Source: Phaeosaccion multiseriatum
Taxonomy: Eukaryota > Ochrophyta, other classes
Assembly: GCA_965112735.1 (NCBI GenBank)
Contig: OZ218956.1
Coordinates: 2,790,001-2,854,000 of the forward strand
DNA length: 64,000 nucleotides
Direction: 5' to 3'
The translations under genes and the position numbers were made by a program. Below are positions 11,616 through 22,961 of this stretch, one piece after another. Numbering within the stretch: the stretch's first letter is position 1; each line of letters begins with the position of its first letter. The notes beneath the pieces were generated by a model. The model worked only from the letters and a program-made list of their open reading frames with translations. It was not told where the DNA came from and searched no databases.

Positions 11616-13099
11616 CTCCAAACGACGCCCCCTCAGGAGGCGAACGACAAAGAGCTCATGTGCGCTGGAGTGGGCATGGTGACCTTCCTCGACGACTTGC
11701 AGTGGTTCCATCAGAGAGAGCTGTGCAGCTTCCTGGAGCCGGAGCCGGAGCAGACGGAGGAGAAGGCTCCAGAGGTCGACGACAAGAAGACGAAGAAGAA
11801 GCTCAGGATCCGCAAGAAGAACGGAGAGCTCGATCTTGATGTACTGGCAATCGTCGATCCTAGGAAGGCTGCGAGGATACGCAATCGAATGGCGCGGCAG
11901 GTGCGTGTGGGGTGAGTGAGGGGGTGAGTGAGGGGGTGGGGGAGGAGAGAGGGTGTGGAGGGGGCAGGGGAGAGGGGAGAGGGGAGAGGGGCGAGGGGAG
12001 AGGAGGCACAGCACATAGGGGGTTAGGTAGGGCATGCATATCCACATCCACATGATGCCATCTGTAGGCATCCATATGGCTCCCCAGTCAGCCGACAACT
12101 GCCCTCCACTCATTCATCACTCATCACCCTGTCCCCCGCCCCGGCCGCCTTACCGTCACGCACGCACACACGCCCACGCACGCGCACGCACACACGCATG
12201 CACACACGTACGCACACCTACGTATACACGCACACGCATACACGCAACCGTGATGCACTCGTTCCTGTGTGCCAGGCGAGTCAACAGAAGAGGAAGGCGG
12301 ATCGGCTGGGGCTGGACCAGACCAAGACTAAGGTGAGTTGGCACAGCGACGGATGTAGGGCTAACCCTGAGGGGTTGTGGATGATGGAGGGGAGGCCCAA
12401 GACTATGAAGCGGAGGCCCAAGACTATGAAGCGGAGGCCCAAGTGAGGGGATGCCGCGTGTAAGGAGGAGGAGGACTTGAAGAGGAGTAAACGTGTGCAT
12501 GCATGTACCTCCCCATGCTCGTGCCAAGTATCCATACATGGGGCGGTAACTGTGCTACCCTTCTCCTTCCAGGCCACCTCCCTCGGTCACTCAAGAAGCG
12601 GAGCGACAGACCGGGCGGGCGGGACAGCCAACGTCGTGCTGAACCCTCTCACTCTCTTGTCACTCTCTCCCCCTCTCTCTCCCTCCCCCTCTCACACTCT
12701 CTCCCTCCCCGTTTCACTCCCTCCCTCCCTCCCTCCCTCCACCCCTCTCTGTCTCTCTCTCCACCCCCCTCCTCGCCCCTCACGCACCACATGCTGTTAT
12801 CACAGGTGCTCTCCAACTTGATCTCCCCGGCCTTGCTCAAGAAGCAGGCATCAGCATCCGCATCAGCACCAGCAGCAGCAGCAGCAGCAGTTAGTGATAC
12901 AGTAGCAGGCGGAGGAGGAGATGGGTGGAGGGCCAAGGCTGAGACGTGGCGTGCGGAGAAAGCGCCACTCCACTCTGGCTCTGAGTCTTTGTTCGCCAAG
13001 ACCCTTGGGAAGTTCAAGACGCTGAAACTGCCCACCGTACACACCACAACCGTCGCTGTCAGGACCGTACAAAAGAAGATGGAGGGCTCAGCAAAGTAA
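1..13099 (+). CDS. large EF-hand-like / coiled-coil protein, 5' partial, 22 exons
   Basis: Spliced model: 1-74, 320-506, 695-812, 1201-1458, 1777-1896, 2279-2607, 2904-3133, 3494-3575, 3871-4028, 4282-4455, 4653-5285, 6431-6585, 6918-8226, 8531-8684, 9302-9436, 9747-9845, 10107-10426, 10633-11172, 11637-11900, 12276-12332, 12573-12632, 12806-13099. Phases agree at every junction and give 1,915 residues with the N-terminus off the window. The weakest borders are the acceptor at 319 and the donor after 12632. I do not recognise the family. The big exon at 6918 holds a helix-loop-helix with loop [12 protein letters not shown], which has Asp, Ser, Asp and Glu at EF-hand positions 1, 3, 5 and 12. 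After it come a second degenerate loop, an acidic Glu/Gly tract, then Arg/Glu/Lys coiled coils (exons 9747-10426) and a basic C-terminus. A calcium-responsive scaffold is possible, but this is inference. Confidence 0.75.
813..1118 (+). repeat. GT-rich microsatellite starting at a splice donor
   Basis: Irregular (GTGTGTGC)n that begins exactly at the donor of intron 813-1200 of the EF-hand-like gene. It gives long spurious CVCV/HTHT reading frames on both strands. Confidence 0.9.
1486..1725 (+). repeat. GT-rich microsatellite in intron 1459-1776
   Basis: (GTGTGTGC)n and GTGGGTGGG runs starting about 27 bases after the donor. Confidence 0.9.
1999..2043 (+). repeat. (TC)n microsatellite in intron 1897-2278
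   Basis: About 22 uninterrupted CT dinucleotides. Confidence 0.9.
2391..2419 (+). repeat. dispersed exonic motif, copy 1 (diverged)
   Basis: GTAGTTGGTGATAGAGTAGC, followed by GGA repeats, in the exon at 2279. Read in the [10 protein letters not shown] frame. Three changes from the consensus core. Confidence 0.6.
3252..3470 (+). repeat. (TC)n then (GT)n in intron 3134-3493
   Basis: Pyrimidine run from about 3252 to 3345, then a GT-rich run from about 3370 to 3470. Confidence 0.85.
5386..5906 (+). repeat. 23-bp minisatellite, about 22 copies, intronic
   Basis: Tandem units built on ATGCCTCTACTCTTGCTCCC plus CGT, head to tail, in intron 5286-6430. Copies differ at a few positions (CTT/TTT, GTA/GCA). 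Since 23 is not a multiple of 3, all three frames read through as artefactual ORFs. Confidence 0.92.
6083..6370 (+). repeat. (CTGC/CTGT)n tetranucleotide array, intronic
   Basis: Runs of CTGC with interspersed CTGT, CTAC and TTTC in the same intron as the 23-bp array; gives [12 protein letters not shown] false ORFs. Confidence 0.9.
8001..8029 (+). repeat. dispersed exonic motif, copy 2
   Basis: CAGCAGTTGGTGATACAGC followed by AGCAGGAGG, inside the 6918 exon. Read as [10 protein letters not shown]. Exact consensus. Confidence 0.85.
8227..8410 (+). repeat. (GGGA)n array next to a splice donor
   Basis: Begins at the donor of intron 8227-8530 (GTGAAAGAGGGG) and continues as GAGGGAGG units. Confidence 0.85.
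8685..9080 (+). repeat. long (GGGA)n array starting at a splice donor
   Basis: About 95 GGGA units directly after the donor GTGAGGGAGG of intron 8685-9301. Encodes only artefactual GREGG / SLPP frames. Confidence 0.92.
9124..9300 (+). repeat. 23-bp minisatellite, about 8 copies, ending at a splice acceptor
   Basis: Units of TTACGTATGGATACAAACAC plus 3 bases. The last copy is altered to TTACGTATTAG and supplies the acceptor AG at 9300-9301. Confidence 0.88.
10427..10556 (+). repeat. (GTGC/GTGGGTGC)n array starting at a splice donor
   Basis: Intron 10427-10632 begins GTGGGTGCGTGCGTGGG and continues with the same units for about 120 bases. Confidence 0.88.
11173..11303 (+). repeat. (GT)n tract at the donor side of intron 11173-11636
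   Basis: GTATGTGCGGGTGTGGG followed by more than 100 bases of GT repeats with occasional GC and GA. Confidence 0.92.
11472..11614 (+). repeat. (CA)n tract at the acceptor side of the same intron
   Basis: ACACAC repeats ending about 22 bases before the acceptor AG at 11635-11636. Complementary to the GT tract at 11173-11303. Confidence 0.92.
12882..12912 (+). repeat. dispersed exonic motif, copy 3
   Basis: CAGCAGTTAGTGATACAGTA within CAG/GGA repeats in the last exon of the EF-hand-like gene. Read as [11 protein letters not shown]. Two changes. Confidence 0.8.
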
Positions 13100-14386
13100 G
13101 CGGGGGCCTTTGCAGCAAACAGCCCAGTCGTGGGTAGTGGGTGCATGTATGCATGTAGGCAGGGTAGACGTATGGGTAGGTGGTGAAGCGACGAGAGGGA
13201 ACATCCTCCTTCCCCTCCTCCTCAGAAAACCCTTTCACTAGTAAGAGAGGTTTGAACATTCGCATCGTGTTGCCCTCGTCGAGACAAGTCGAATGCCGGT
13301 ATCGTTGCCTCCTGCAACCTCTATCAAGTTCAGTTCTATGGCCCTGCAGCGTGTGAAAGCCTAGCAAATTGAAACTCCTGTTCCTTACGTAAGGGCCATG
13401 CGGGTCTTACGTAAGGGTGTCTTGCAGCCCAGAGGGCCCTCATTCTCCCCCGTTGAGCAGTTTTGGTTACTCGTCCCAGGTAGGGGTGGGTAAGGGGAGT
13501 GCAGCAAGACCCTCCGAATCTTTGGTGACTTTGGGGGCGCTTTTTCTCTCTTTTAGCACTCGATTGATTTGCGTAAGAATCGCCCAAATCGCCCCCTACT
13601 TCGGAAAATGACGCTGGGAGAAGCGCTATAGCTCTTCGTGTAGCTCTTTGAGATCCCCACCGATCCATGGTCATTCGGCTTTCATCGCCTCTTCCCTTCC
13701 GTAGTTATCAGCATTTCCGCAGCAGCACCCAATTCCCCGGGGGGGGGGGGACGGGGGATGTGCACGCCACGGAAATCGCACCAGGCTTGCCAAGGGTCCT
13801 GCTGCTGCTCCACTGTGGCTAGCCGCCGTAGCGCTGCGCCTGTTCTCTTGCAGAAGGGCGGGCAAGCTGCCCATGAGCGATTTCCGTAGCGTGCACCCCC
13901 CCCCGGGAAGGGGATGCTGCTGCGGAAATGCTGACAACTACGGAAGGGAAGAGGCGATGAAAGCCGAATGACCATGGATCGGTGGGGATCTCAAAGAGAT
14001 AAGCTACACGAAGAGCTATAGCGCTTCTCCCAGCGTCATTTTGATCTCATTTTCGAAGTGCCAAAAAATTATTATTGGGGGGGAAATCGGGCGATTTTCT
14101 CTTCTTTCTCTGTTCTCTTCTTTGGGCGATGATTCCGCAGCTCTTTTACAGACCTGTCTACAGTGTCTTTGGAGGTGGGCCGCCAGAGCTCCTTCACAAA
14201 AGTCTCTGCTGCTTTTCCAACCTCATGCCCACCCCACCCGCCCGCCCACACGCACGCAGTACTGCCTCTTGTCCAACTGGCGAGAAGGCTTGTGTCCCCT
14301 GCCTGTCCTGTACCCGTCCACACGGCCGTCGCCAGACGACCACAACAGGGTGGGTGGTCTCACAACAGTACACAACAGTACTAGTA
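13100..14386. other. intergenic region between convergent genes
   Basis: Lies between the stop of the EF-hand-like gene and the inferred stop of the adenylyl cyclase gene. It contains the fold-back inverted repeat described separately (about 13579-14098). No credible coding exon was seen outside that element. Confidence 0.5.
13579..14098. mobile_element. fold-back inverted repeat (MITE/foldback-like)
   Basis: The left arm (13606 to about 13740) and right arm (about 13905 to 14040) are reverse complements over roughly 130 bases. They differ by one 5-base indel and one clear substitution. Complementarity continues inward, more diverged (GTGCACG, then ACGGAAATCGC), to a loop near 13795-13850, and outward to AATCGCCC at about 13579 and its complement at about 14098. 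No transposase is encoded and I could not identify a target-site duplication, so the mobile-element call is inferred from structure only. A transcript crossing it from either gene's 3' end would fold into a very long hairpin. Confidence 0.6.
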
Positions 14387-16203
14387 TTAGGTCGCCTGGC
14401 GCATGAGGCTGCCGGACCGACTTGGTAAGTGGTTCTGCTCCGATAGACTCGAGCCCAGAGCGGGCAAAGGAGGCGAAGACTTGTTGCCAAAGCGGCTGTT
14501 TACGAGCAAAGAGAAAGCAAGGGTGACGAGGAGGGAGGACAGAGAAGCTCAGAGAATGTCCAGCACTCGCTTTGAACTGGAGAGGGAAGGAAAGGAGGAG
14601 GGAAGGGAAGGGAAGGAAGGAAGGAAGCGACCAAGGAAGGAAGGCAGGAAGGGAAACATGGGAGGTAGGGAAGGAGGGGAAGCAAGCAAACAAGCCAGCA
14701 AGAGACAAGAGAAGCCCGCAAAGCAAGCGCACCTGACGGAGGATATGCCGCTCCCCTCTGACTGACTCTGCGGATGCGTCGGATGACCGCCAGCCACACC
14801 GCCAGCCACGCCCCCCCCCTTTTGCCCGGCGCTGCTGTCCAACGAGAACACGGCCTCCAATGAGAGTTGAGCCCTTTGGAAGAAGCTCTTGAGAGGCGCC
14901 TCCATGGCTCGAACCCTTTCTTGCCCCTCGTCCGCCGCAGTGAAGCGCAGCGTCGCCTCCCACACCGACATCATGTCCACCAGAGCGTCCATGCTGCTCA
15001 TGCTGCTGGAGCTGATAGACAGTTGCCGGTGGTGGTGATGGCGCCCGCTGGTACTACCACTACTTCCACCACCACCACTGCCACTAGCGCTGACCTTGCC
15101 TCGGAAGACCTGATGCAGAGGCCGGAGGTGATCTCGAGCGGTCTTGGCGTCCCCCTGCATTAAGAGCACTCGAGCGAGCATAGTGGTGCCTTGCACCTCA
15201 TTCAACAGAAAGCCCTCCTGTCGGGCGTTACGGATACACATGGTAAGGTGCGGGTTGGCGGCCTTGAGGCTTTGAATCTGCTGCGCCTCCTCTCTGCTGC
15301 ACGGCGAGAGTTGCCTCTCCTGCCTCCCCTGCCTCTCCACCCCCTGCTGCTGCGAGGCTACACCTAACCCCCCGTTGAGCGCATCATTCTGCTGCTGAGA
15401 AGTGGCGCCTGCACTCGTCTTGGCCCTTCCGCGCCGCTCTTCCCTAGCGCTACTGCTGGTGCCGAAGAAGCGAAGCCGCTCTGTGACCATTCCGCCGCCT
15501 TCCCCAGAGGAGGCCTCTCCGCCATTCATTCGGGAGCCCGAGCCCCGGTGGTGGTGCGGCGGTGAGTGGAGGTGTCTCCAAGACAAGAGACCGTCTGCGG
15601 AGCCCTTCCAACGCGGCGACACCGATCGGCGCCTCTTCTTACCGTAGATGCTGCCGCCGCCGCTGCCGCTGTGACCGTTGGGGGCGAGGGACCGTCTGCT
15701 TTTTACTTCATTGACTTCATTGCCGATATCCTGCAGGGCATCGAGCCACACTTCGTTTCCGCTGCCGATGTCCTGCAGCGCGTCCAGCCAGCCTTCATCA
15801 CCACCATCCCCACCACCACCTTTACGGCCGCCTCCGCCTGCTGCCCCCTTCTCCTCTTCCCCCTTAAGCCAGACTGAGGACAAGTCTGCCCGCCCCCCGG
15901 CCCCGCCCCACTCCTCCTCCCCCTGGCTCTCTTCTTCGTCGTCGACTACCCGAGCAACCAATGACATGGGTTTCAGACGGTCGAGGTTGGGCATCATCTC
16001 ATCGTTTTCTCTTCTATCCTCCTCCGCGTCATGCTCCTCCTCCTCCTCCTTCTCCTCCTCCTCCTCTTTCGTCTCCTCCTCCTTCTCCTCCTCCTCCTCT
16101 TTTGTCTCCTCCTCCTTTATCTCCTCCTGCAACTCCTGTTCCACACCTCCACCCTTTTCCTTTTGCACACTATCCCGCTCCCTCTTGTCGTCATCAAACG
16201 CCA

Positions 16204-16241
<38 letters not shown>

Positions 16242-19200
16242 AGCAGCTCATTCCCTGGATCAGCATAGCCCTCCTGCATCTGCTCTCCTCCATTCCTAGT
16301 CGTCGCAAAGGCCAAGCTACCCATCCCGCCATCCCCCTCTCCATCCTCGTCTCCATCGCTGCCGCTGGCGCTGCCCTTCGCTCGGCCCAACTCGAGCATC
16401 GCCCTGCCTCCAAGACACTCCGACGACGTGGGTGGGCTTGTAGAAGTGAGTGAGGACATGAGGGAGGGATTCTTGCTCGCGTCTGCCAAAAGAACCACCA
16501 CATCTTCGCCACCTTCCTCCTCTTCGTCCTCGGACTTGCCCTTGCCCTTGCCGGCCCACCTTTCCAAGGATGCCAGCGATTCCTTTTGCTCCTCTCCTGG
16601 GTCTATTGGTGGTGGGGCGGAGAGCGGCGGCGACGTGGAAGGCGGTGGTACATCTTGCTCCTCTCGCTCCTGCCCACCACCATCCTGCAGCGGGTTCGGA
16701 GGCTGCACAGTGGTTTCCTCCTTGTCATCCGCCCTCTCTTGGCCCTCCTCCTCGCCGGCGTCGCGATCCCCCTTCTGCTTCTCTTCCTCTCTTTCTGGCA
16801 GCTTGCGTTTGCTCCTCCTCCGCCATCCTCGCCACCCTTCGTCCTCCTCGCTCCTCCTCCTTCCGTCCCTTCCACCGCCCTCTGCTGCCTTCTCATCTCC
16901 CCCTTTCATTTCCCGCAAAAGCTGGGCGTGGTCCCTCAGAGCGATGGAAAGGTCAATTTCCTCGCTCAAGAAGAGAGGATCGCCCCTCTCATACCCATAC
17001 CCTGCGTAGCCCATTTCAGATCTCCCTTCAACATCTTCTGTGTCTTCTTTCTCTTGTTCTTGTTCTTGTTCTTGTTCTTGTTCTTGTTCTTGCTGCTCAT
17101 GCTCTCCCTCCTCCTGCTTCTCATCATCCTCCTCCTCCTCCTCCTCCTCCTCCTCCTCCACCTCCTCTCCCCTATCCAGCAAAGTCATGATGCCCCCGGT
17201 GCTACCCCTCTTGGCATAGCCGCCCATCGCCGGAGCCATCCACGATGACTTTCGCCCCACCGTCGCTGAGGGCATCATGTCTGCGTGTGCGCTTGACGCC
17301 ATCGCCTTATCTCCCCCCTCGCCTCCTCCTCCTCCTCCTCCTCCTCCTCCCCCTCCTTGCCCCATCCTGGCGCCACACACGCCTCGGGCTGATTGATTAT
17401 GGGCATCTGCGCCTGGCAGGCGCAGCAGCTCCCTCTCGTTCTTGAGGTCCGCAATGGCGGCGTTGACCTTCATAAAACACAGCTCCCCTCTGCAGCAGAA
17501 GAGCAGCGCCGACGTGATGGAGGGAAGCGTGCCCTTGACCCACCCCTGGCCGCTTCCCGTCTCCATCCAGAGCATGAGCATCTCCTCAGCTGTGGCAAAG
17601 TCCTGTCCCAGCAGCGCTGCCTGGTAACCGGCGCTGCAGTACAGCGGATTGGGATGCTTACCCACCCGCTCCCTCACCTCCTGCACCCTCCCCTGCACCT
17701 GATCCCGCACCACCTTCGACAGCATGAAGTACCTCTCTGCTGGCCCTCGTCGAGTCGCCTCGTAAATCTCACACACCAGACCGATAAGTCGCATTCTCCG
17801 CATCACAAAGGGGTTCGTGCCCCGAAATCTCTCCGGCACACGCCTGCGAATGGAGCGATAGAGCGCGCTGAGACCACTCAGCTCTCTTGTGGCAATCCAG
17901 ACCAGCCCGATCCAACTGCACACTACATAGAGATGGAAAGGCTTGGAAGAAGCCGAGGAGCTGCCAATGTAGGCAGCAAAACCCGCACGGGCCGTGGTGT
18001 ATTTGGGTGCGTCTGCTCGCATGCACTCGGCCATCGCCTTGGCGCCGAGCAGCATGGCAACAGGCTCGTACATGACTAGGCAAAGGGGGGAGGGCCGGCC
18101 TGCTGCCTCCCACACGTCCACCTCCTGGCAATAGCGGTCCACCTGTTCGTTTGTTCGTTCGTTTGTTTGGAGACATCGGGGCCCACACCACACAAGAGAG
18201 AAGACAGGTGGGTGGTGAGTAGGGCGGTGGATGACGGGGCGAGCGATGGGAGAGGCTCATTGTCTATTGCCTCTTGCCTCTACGCTCTTTGACTGGGACA
18301 TGCCACAGTATCGTATGTATCCAATCCAAAGATCACAAAAGGGTCAGAGCACACTCACACACACACACACACACACATAAAGAAACAGGCACTGTACCCA
18401 CCCCACTCACCCACCCTTGCCGCTACCACAACACGCGTCGAGCCAAACAAAGTGCCTCTTCTTTGCCTCTCCACCACCACACATCACCTTTCTACTCTGT
18501 CTGACATGGCCTTGCTTCTCCACCACCACACATCACCTTTCTACTCTGTCTGACATGGCCTTGCTTCTCCACCACCACACATCACCTTTCTACTCTGTCT
18601 GACATCGCCTTGCTTCTCCACCACCACACATCACCTTTCTACTCTGTCTGACATGGCCTTGCTTCTCCACCACCACACATCACCTTTCTACTCTGTCTGA
18701 CATGGCCTTGCTTCTCCACCACCACACATCACCTTTCTACTCTGTCTGACATGGCCTTGCTTCTCCACCACCACACATCACCTTTCTACTCTGTCTGACA
18801 TGGCCTTGCTTCTCCACCACCACACATCACCTTTCTACTCTGTCTGACATCGCCTTGCTTCTCCACCACCACACATCACCTTTCTACTCTGTCTGACATC
18901 GCCTTGCTTCTCCACCACCACACATCACCTTTCTACTCTGTCTGACATCGCCTTGCTTCTCCACCACCACACATCACCTTTCTACTCTGTCTGACATGGC
19001 CTTGCTTCTCCACCACCACACATCACCTTTCTACTCTGTCTGACATGGCCTTGCTTCTCCACCACCACACATCACCTTTCTACTCTGTCTGACATGGCCT
19101 TGCTTCTCCACCACCACACATCACCTTTCTACTCTGTCTGACATGGCCTTGCTTCTCCACCACCACACATCACCTTTCTACTCTGTCTGACATGGCCTTG

Positions 19201-22200
19201 CTTCTCCACCACCACACATCACCTTTCTACTCTGTCTGACATGGCCTTGCTTCTCCACCACCACACATCACCTTTCTACTCTGTCTGACATGGCCTTGCT
19301 TCTCCACCACCACACATCACCTTTCTACTCTGTCTGACATGGCCTTGCTTCTCCACCACCACACATCACCTTTCTACTCTGTCTGACATCGCCTTGCTTC
19401 TCCACCACCACACATCACCTTTCTACTCTGTCTGACATCGCCTTGCTTCTCCACCACCACACATCACCTTTCTACTCTGTCTGACATCGCCTTGCTTCTC
19501 CACCACCACACATCACCTTTCTACTCTGTCTGACATCGCCTTGCTTCTCCACCACCACACATCACCTTTCTACTCTGTCTGACATCGCCTTGCTTCTCCA
19601 CCACCACACATCACCTTTCTACTCTGTCTGACATCGCCTTGCTTCTCCACCACCACACATCACCTTTCTACTCTGTCTGACATCGCCTTGCTTCTCCACC
19701 ACCACACATCACCTTTCTACTCTGTCTGACATCGCCTTGCTTCTCCACCACCACACATCACCTTTCTACTCTGTCTGACATCGCCTTGCTTCTCCACCAC
19801 CACACATCACCTTTCTACTCTGTCTGACATCGCCTTGCTTCTCCACCACCACACATCACCTTTCTACTCTGTCTGACATCGCCTTGCTTCTCCACCACCA
19901 CACATCACCTTTCTACTCTGTCTGACATCGCCTTGCTTCTCCACCACCACACATCACCTTTCTACTCTGTCTGACATCGCCTTGCTTCTCCACCACCACA
20001 CATCACCTTTCTACTCTGTCTGACATCGCCTTGCTTCTCCACCACCACACATCACCTTTCTACTCTGTCTGACATCGCCTTGCTTCTCCACCACCACACA
20101 TCACCTTTCTACTCTGTCTGACATCGCCTTGCTTCTCCACCACCACACATCACCTTTCTACTCTGTCTGACATCGCCTTGCTTCTCCACCACCACACATC
20201 ACCTTTCTACTCTGTCTGACATGGCCTTGCTTCTCCACCACCACACATCACCTTTCTACTCTGTCTGACATCGCCTTGCTTCTCCACCACCACACATCAC
20301 CTTTCTACTCTGTCTGACATCGCCTTGCTTCTCCACCACCACACATCACCTTTCTACTCTGTCTGACATCGCCTTGCTTCTCCACCACCACACATCACCT
20401 TTCTACTCTGTCTGACATCGCCTTGCTTCTCCACCACCACACATCACCTTTCTACTCTGTCTGACATGGCCTTGCTTCTCCACCACCACACATCACCTTT
20501 CTACTCTGTCTGACATGGCCTTGCTTCTCCACCACCACACATCACCTTTCTACTCTGTCCGACATCGTCCGCTGCCTTCCTACAAACCCCACAAACGACA
20601 CGACAAAAAAAACACGGCAAACCGACAACAGATACACGCACGCATGTACGCACGCACCTGTGCCAAGTCCCCATCCACAATGGCCTTGGCAGCCAGCACG
20701 CCCGCCACCTCCAGCCTCAGCAGCGGGGGCAGGTCCTCCTCCGCATAGAGCGGCTCAATAGTGAGCTTGAAGGCTTTGTCCTGGTCCGAGGCAAGCAAGT
20801 GATGCGCCTTGAAGAGGTGGGCTCGAACAAAGTCCTCCTTCAGCACCAGCCCCATGCTGACGGCCGCCTTGTGCCCGCTGAGCTCCACCGCTCGATCGGC
20901 GAAGCGAGCCATGTCTGCACTATTTTCTCCCTTTGTGAACTGAGCAATCTCGCAGCCGGCGAGCACCTGTGTGTGTGTGTGTGTGTGGGTGGGTGCGTGA
21001 GGACCAAGTATGTTAAGTTCGTGGGGTGCGTGACTATGGAATCTGCTCTGCTTCGCTCTCTTCCCCTCACACACACACTACACCCACCAGTGCAAAGTCC
21101 AGCGCGTGTCTCTCCGGCCAGCTCCTTTTCTGTAACGGTCGCATGATGCCCACCCCCAACAGCTCCAGCGCCGCCTCTACCATGTCGTGCGCCTCTCCGT
21201 AGCTGCCCACAGGGAGCAGCGTCCGCCGCACGGCGATGGCGTAGGCCCTCACAGCGTGGAGCACCAACACGTTCCAACCCTCAGCCCCCCCGTAGTCGCC
21301 AAGCTCCTCCTTGGCGGGAGGATCACACACGCACTGACGCCAATGATCAGCGATGACGAGGTGTTTGAGCTCGCTAGGGAGGGGGGGGGGGGGGAGAGGG
21401 GTCGCAGCAAGATAAAAGCAATGGGGCCGGAGGGGCAGAGGAGAAAGCGGTACGGCAGGGCAAGAGGGAAGGGAAGTCAAGCGATGCTCTCACCACTCCT
21501 CCTTCCGTTCCTCGCCCTCTATAAGGAGAGGTAGGAGCCGCGAAACAGACTTGAGTTCTCCTTCGATGGATGGCCCTTCGCCCGTGCCCCCTCACTCCCT
21601 GCCTCCCTGCCTCCCTCCCTCCTGCCCTCATTTACTCACAGACACCCTCACTCACTCACTCACTCACTCACTCACCTTCCCTGGTCCTTCTCGAGGTACA
21701 GCGCCGCCCTACGGTGCAGCTTTCTGCGGTAGCTGTGAAGGAGCATTCCGTAGGCCGTGTGTCTCAGGACGGAAGAGTAAAAGTAAAAGTTCCTCCTTAA
21801 GCCCGTCTGCAAGTTCTCAATCTTCCACATGAGAAGGTTATCGTTCGAGAGCCGCTGGAGGGAGTCTGCCAGCTGACGCTCGCCAATGTCGGCGGGGAAC
21901 ACCTTGAGAGCAAGGAGGGCCTCCAGGGTGAACACTTCACCCACCACACTGGCCACCTTGGAAGCGAGGGTGGGTGCGAGAGCGGGTGTGGGGTGGGACA
22001 GACAGCGGGAGAAAAGAGAGAGGAGGAGGGGGGGGGGGGGGAAGGGGTCAGGGGAGAGCGGTGAGTGAGACAAACAAAAAACTGAGAGAAACACACAGAG
22101 GGAGAGATACACACACACACACACACACACGCAGAGAGAGAGAGAGAGCCCCTTCTTGCCCCCTCCCCGCCCCCCCTTGATGACCCACTCCCTCCCTCCC

Positions 22201-22927
22201 CCACCCCTAACCTTGAGCACCAAGCTGGCGAGGGGGTCCAACGCGTCGATCTGCGCTACAGCAATGTCCTTGAGCGAGGAGGGAATGCTTTCCACAAGCG
22301 ACGCCGCCACCCCCCCCGATCCCTCCTTGCCCCCCTTGCTAGCCTGCTCCCGCTTGAAGGCCTCTGACAGGCCCGCTACAAGCCGCTCTTCGTCGGCGCC
22401 GTCGCCAGCCCCCTCCTCCTCGTAATCATCATCGTGATCATCGTCGGGGTCGCGTTGGTCGTCTTCGGTCGTGTTGGTCGCCTTGTTGCCCGAGCTCAGG
22501 GCTGCCTCAGCGGGCAGCAGCTTCCCCTCCCCCCAAGCCCCTGTTGATCCTCCGCTGCTACTTGAGAGAATTCTCCTCCTGGTGGGTTGTGCCCTTAACG
22601 TCTCTGCCACCGTTCCAATGTGGCTGTGCCGCCCGTTGTTGTTTCTCTCTAGAGCTGCTGAAGGTACTACCGCAGTAGCTGTAGCTGCCGACAAGGAGAA
22701 GGTTCTTGTGGCTCTTCCGTCGGAAACCCCCGCCTTCCTCCGGGGGTCGTTCTCGTTGCGAACCTTCCCTCTCGAAAAGGATAGCCTGCCAAAGCCGCCG
22801 CCGCCGCTCTTGCGCTTCAATGTCAGCCCCTTCCAGCCCTTCTTTCCTTCCTTATCAACACTACCCCTAGTCACTCCTACCCCGCCTCCTCCTGCTGCTC
22901 CTGGTACAGCTGCTGTATCACCAGCTG

Positions 22928-22961
<34 letters not shown>

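Noticed and set aside
18484-20566. CRISPR-like array
   Set aside because: The repeats are contiguous 49-base units without unique spacers, in a eukaryotic intron. It is a minisatellite.
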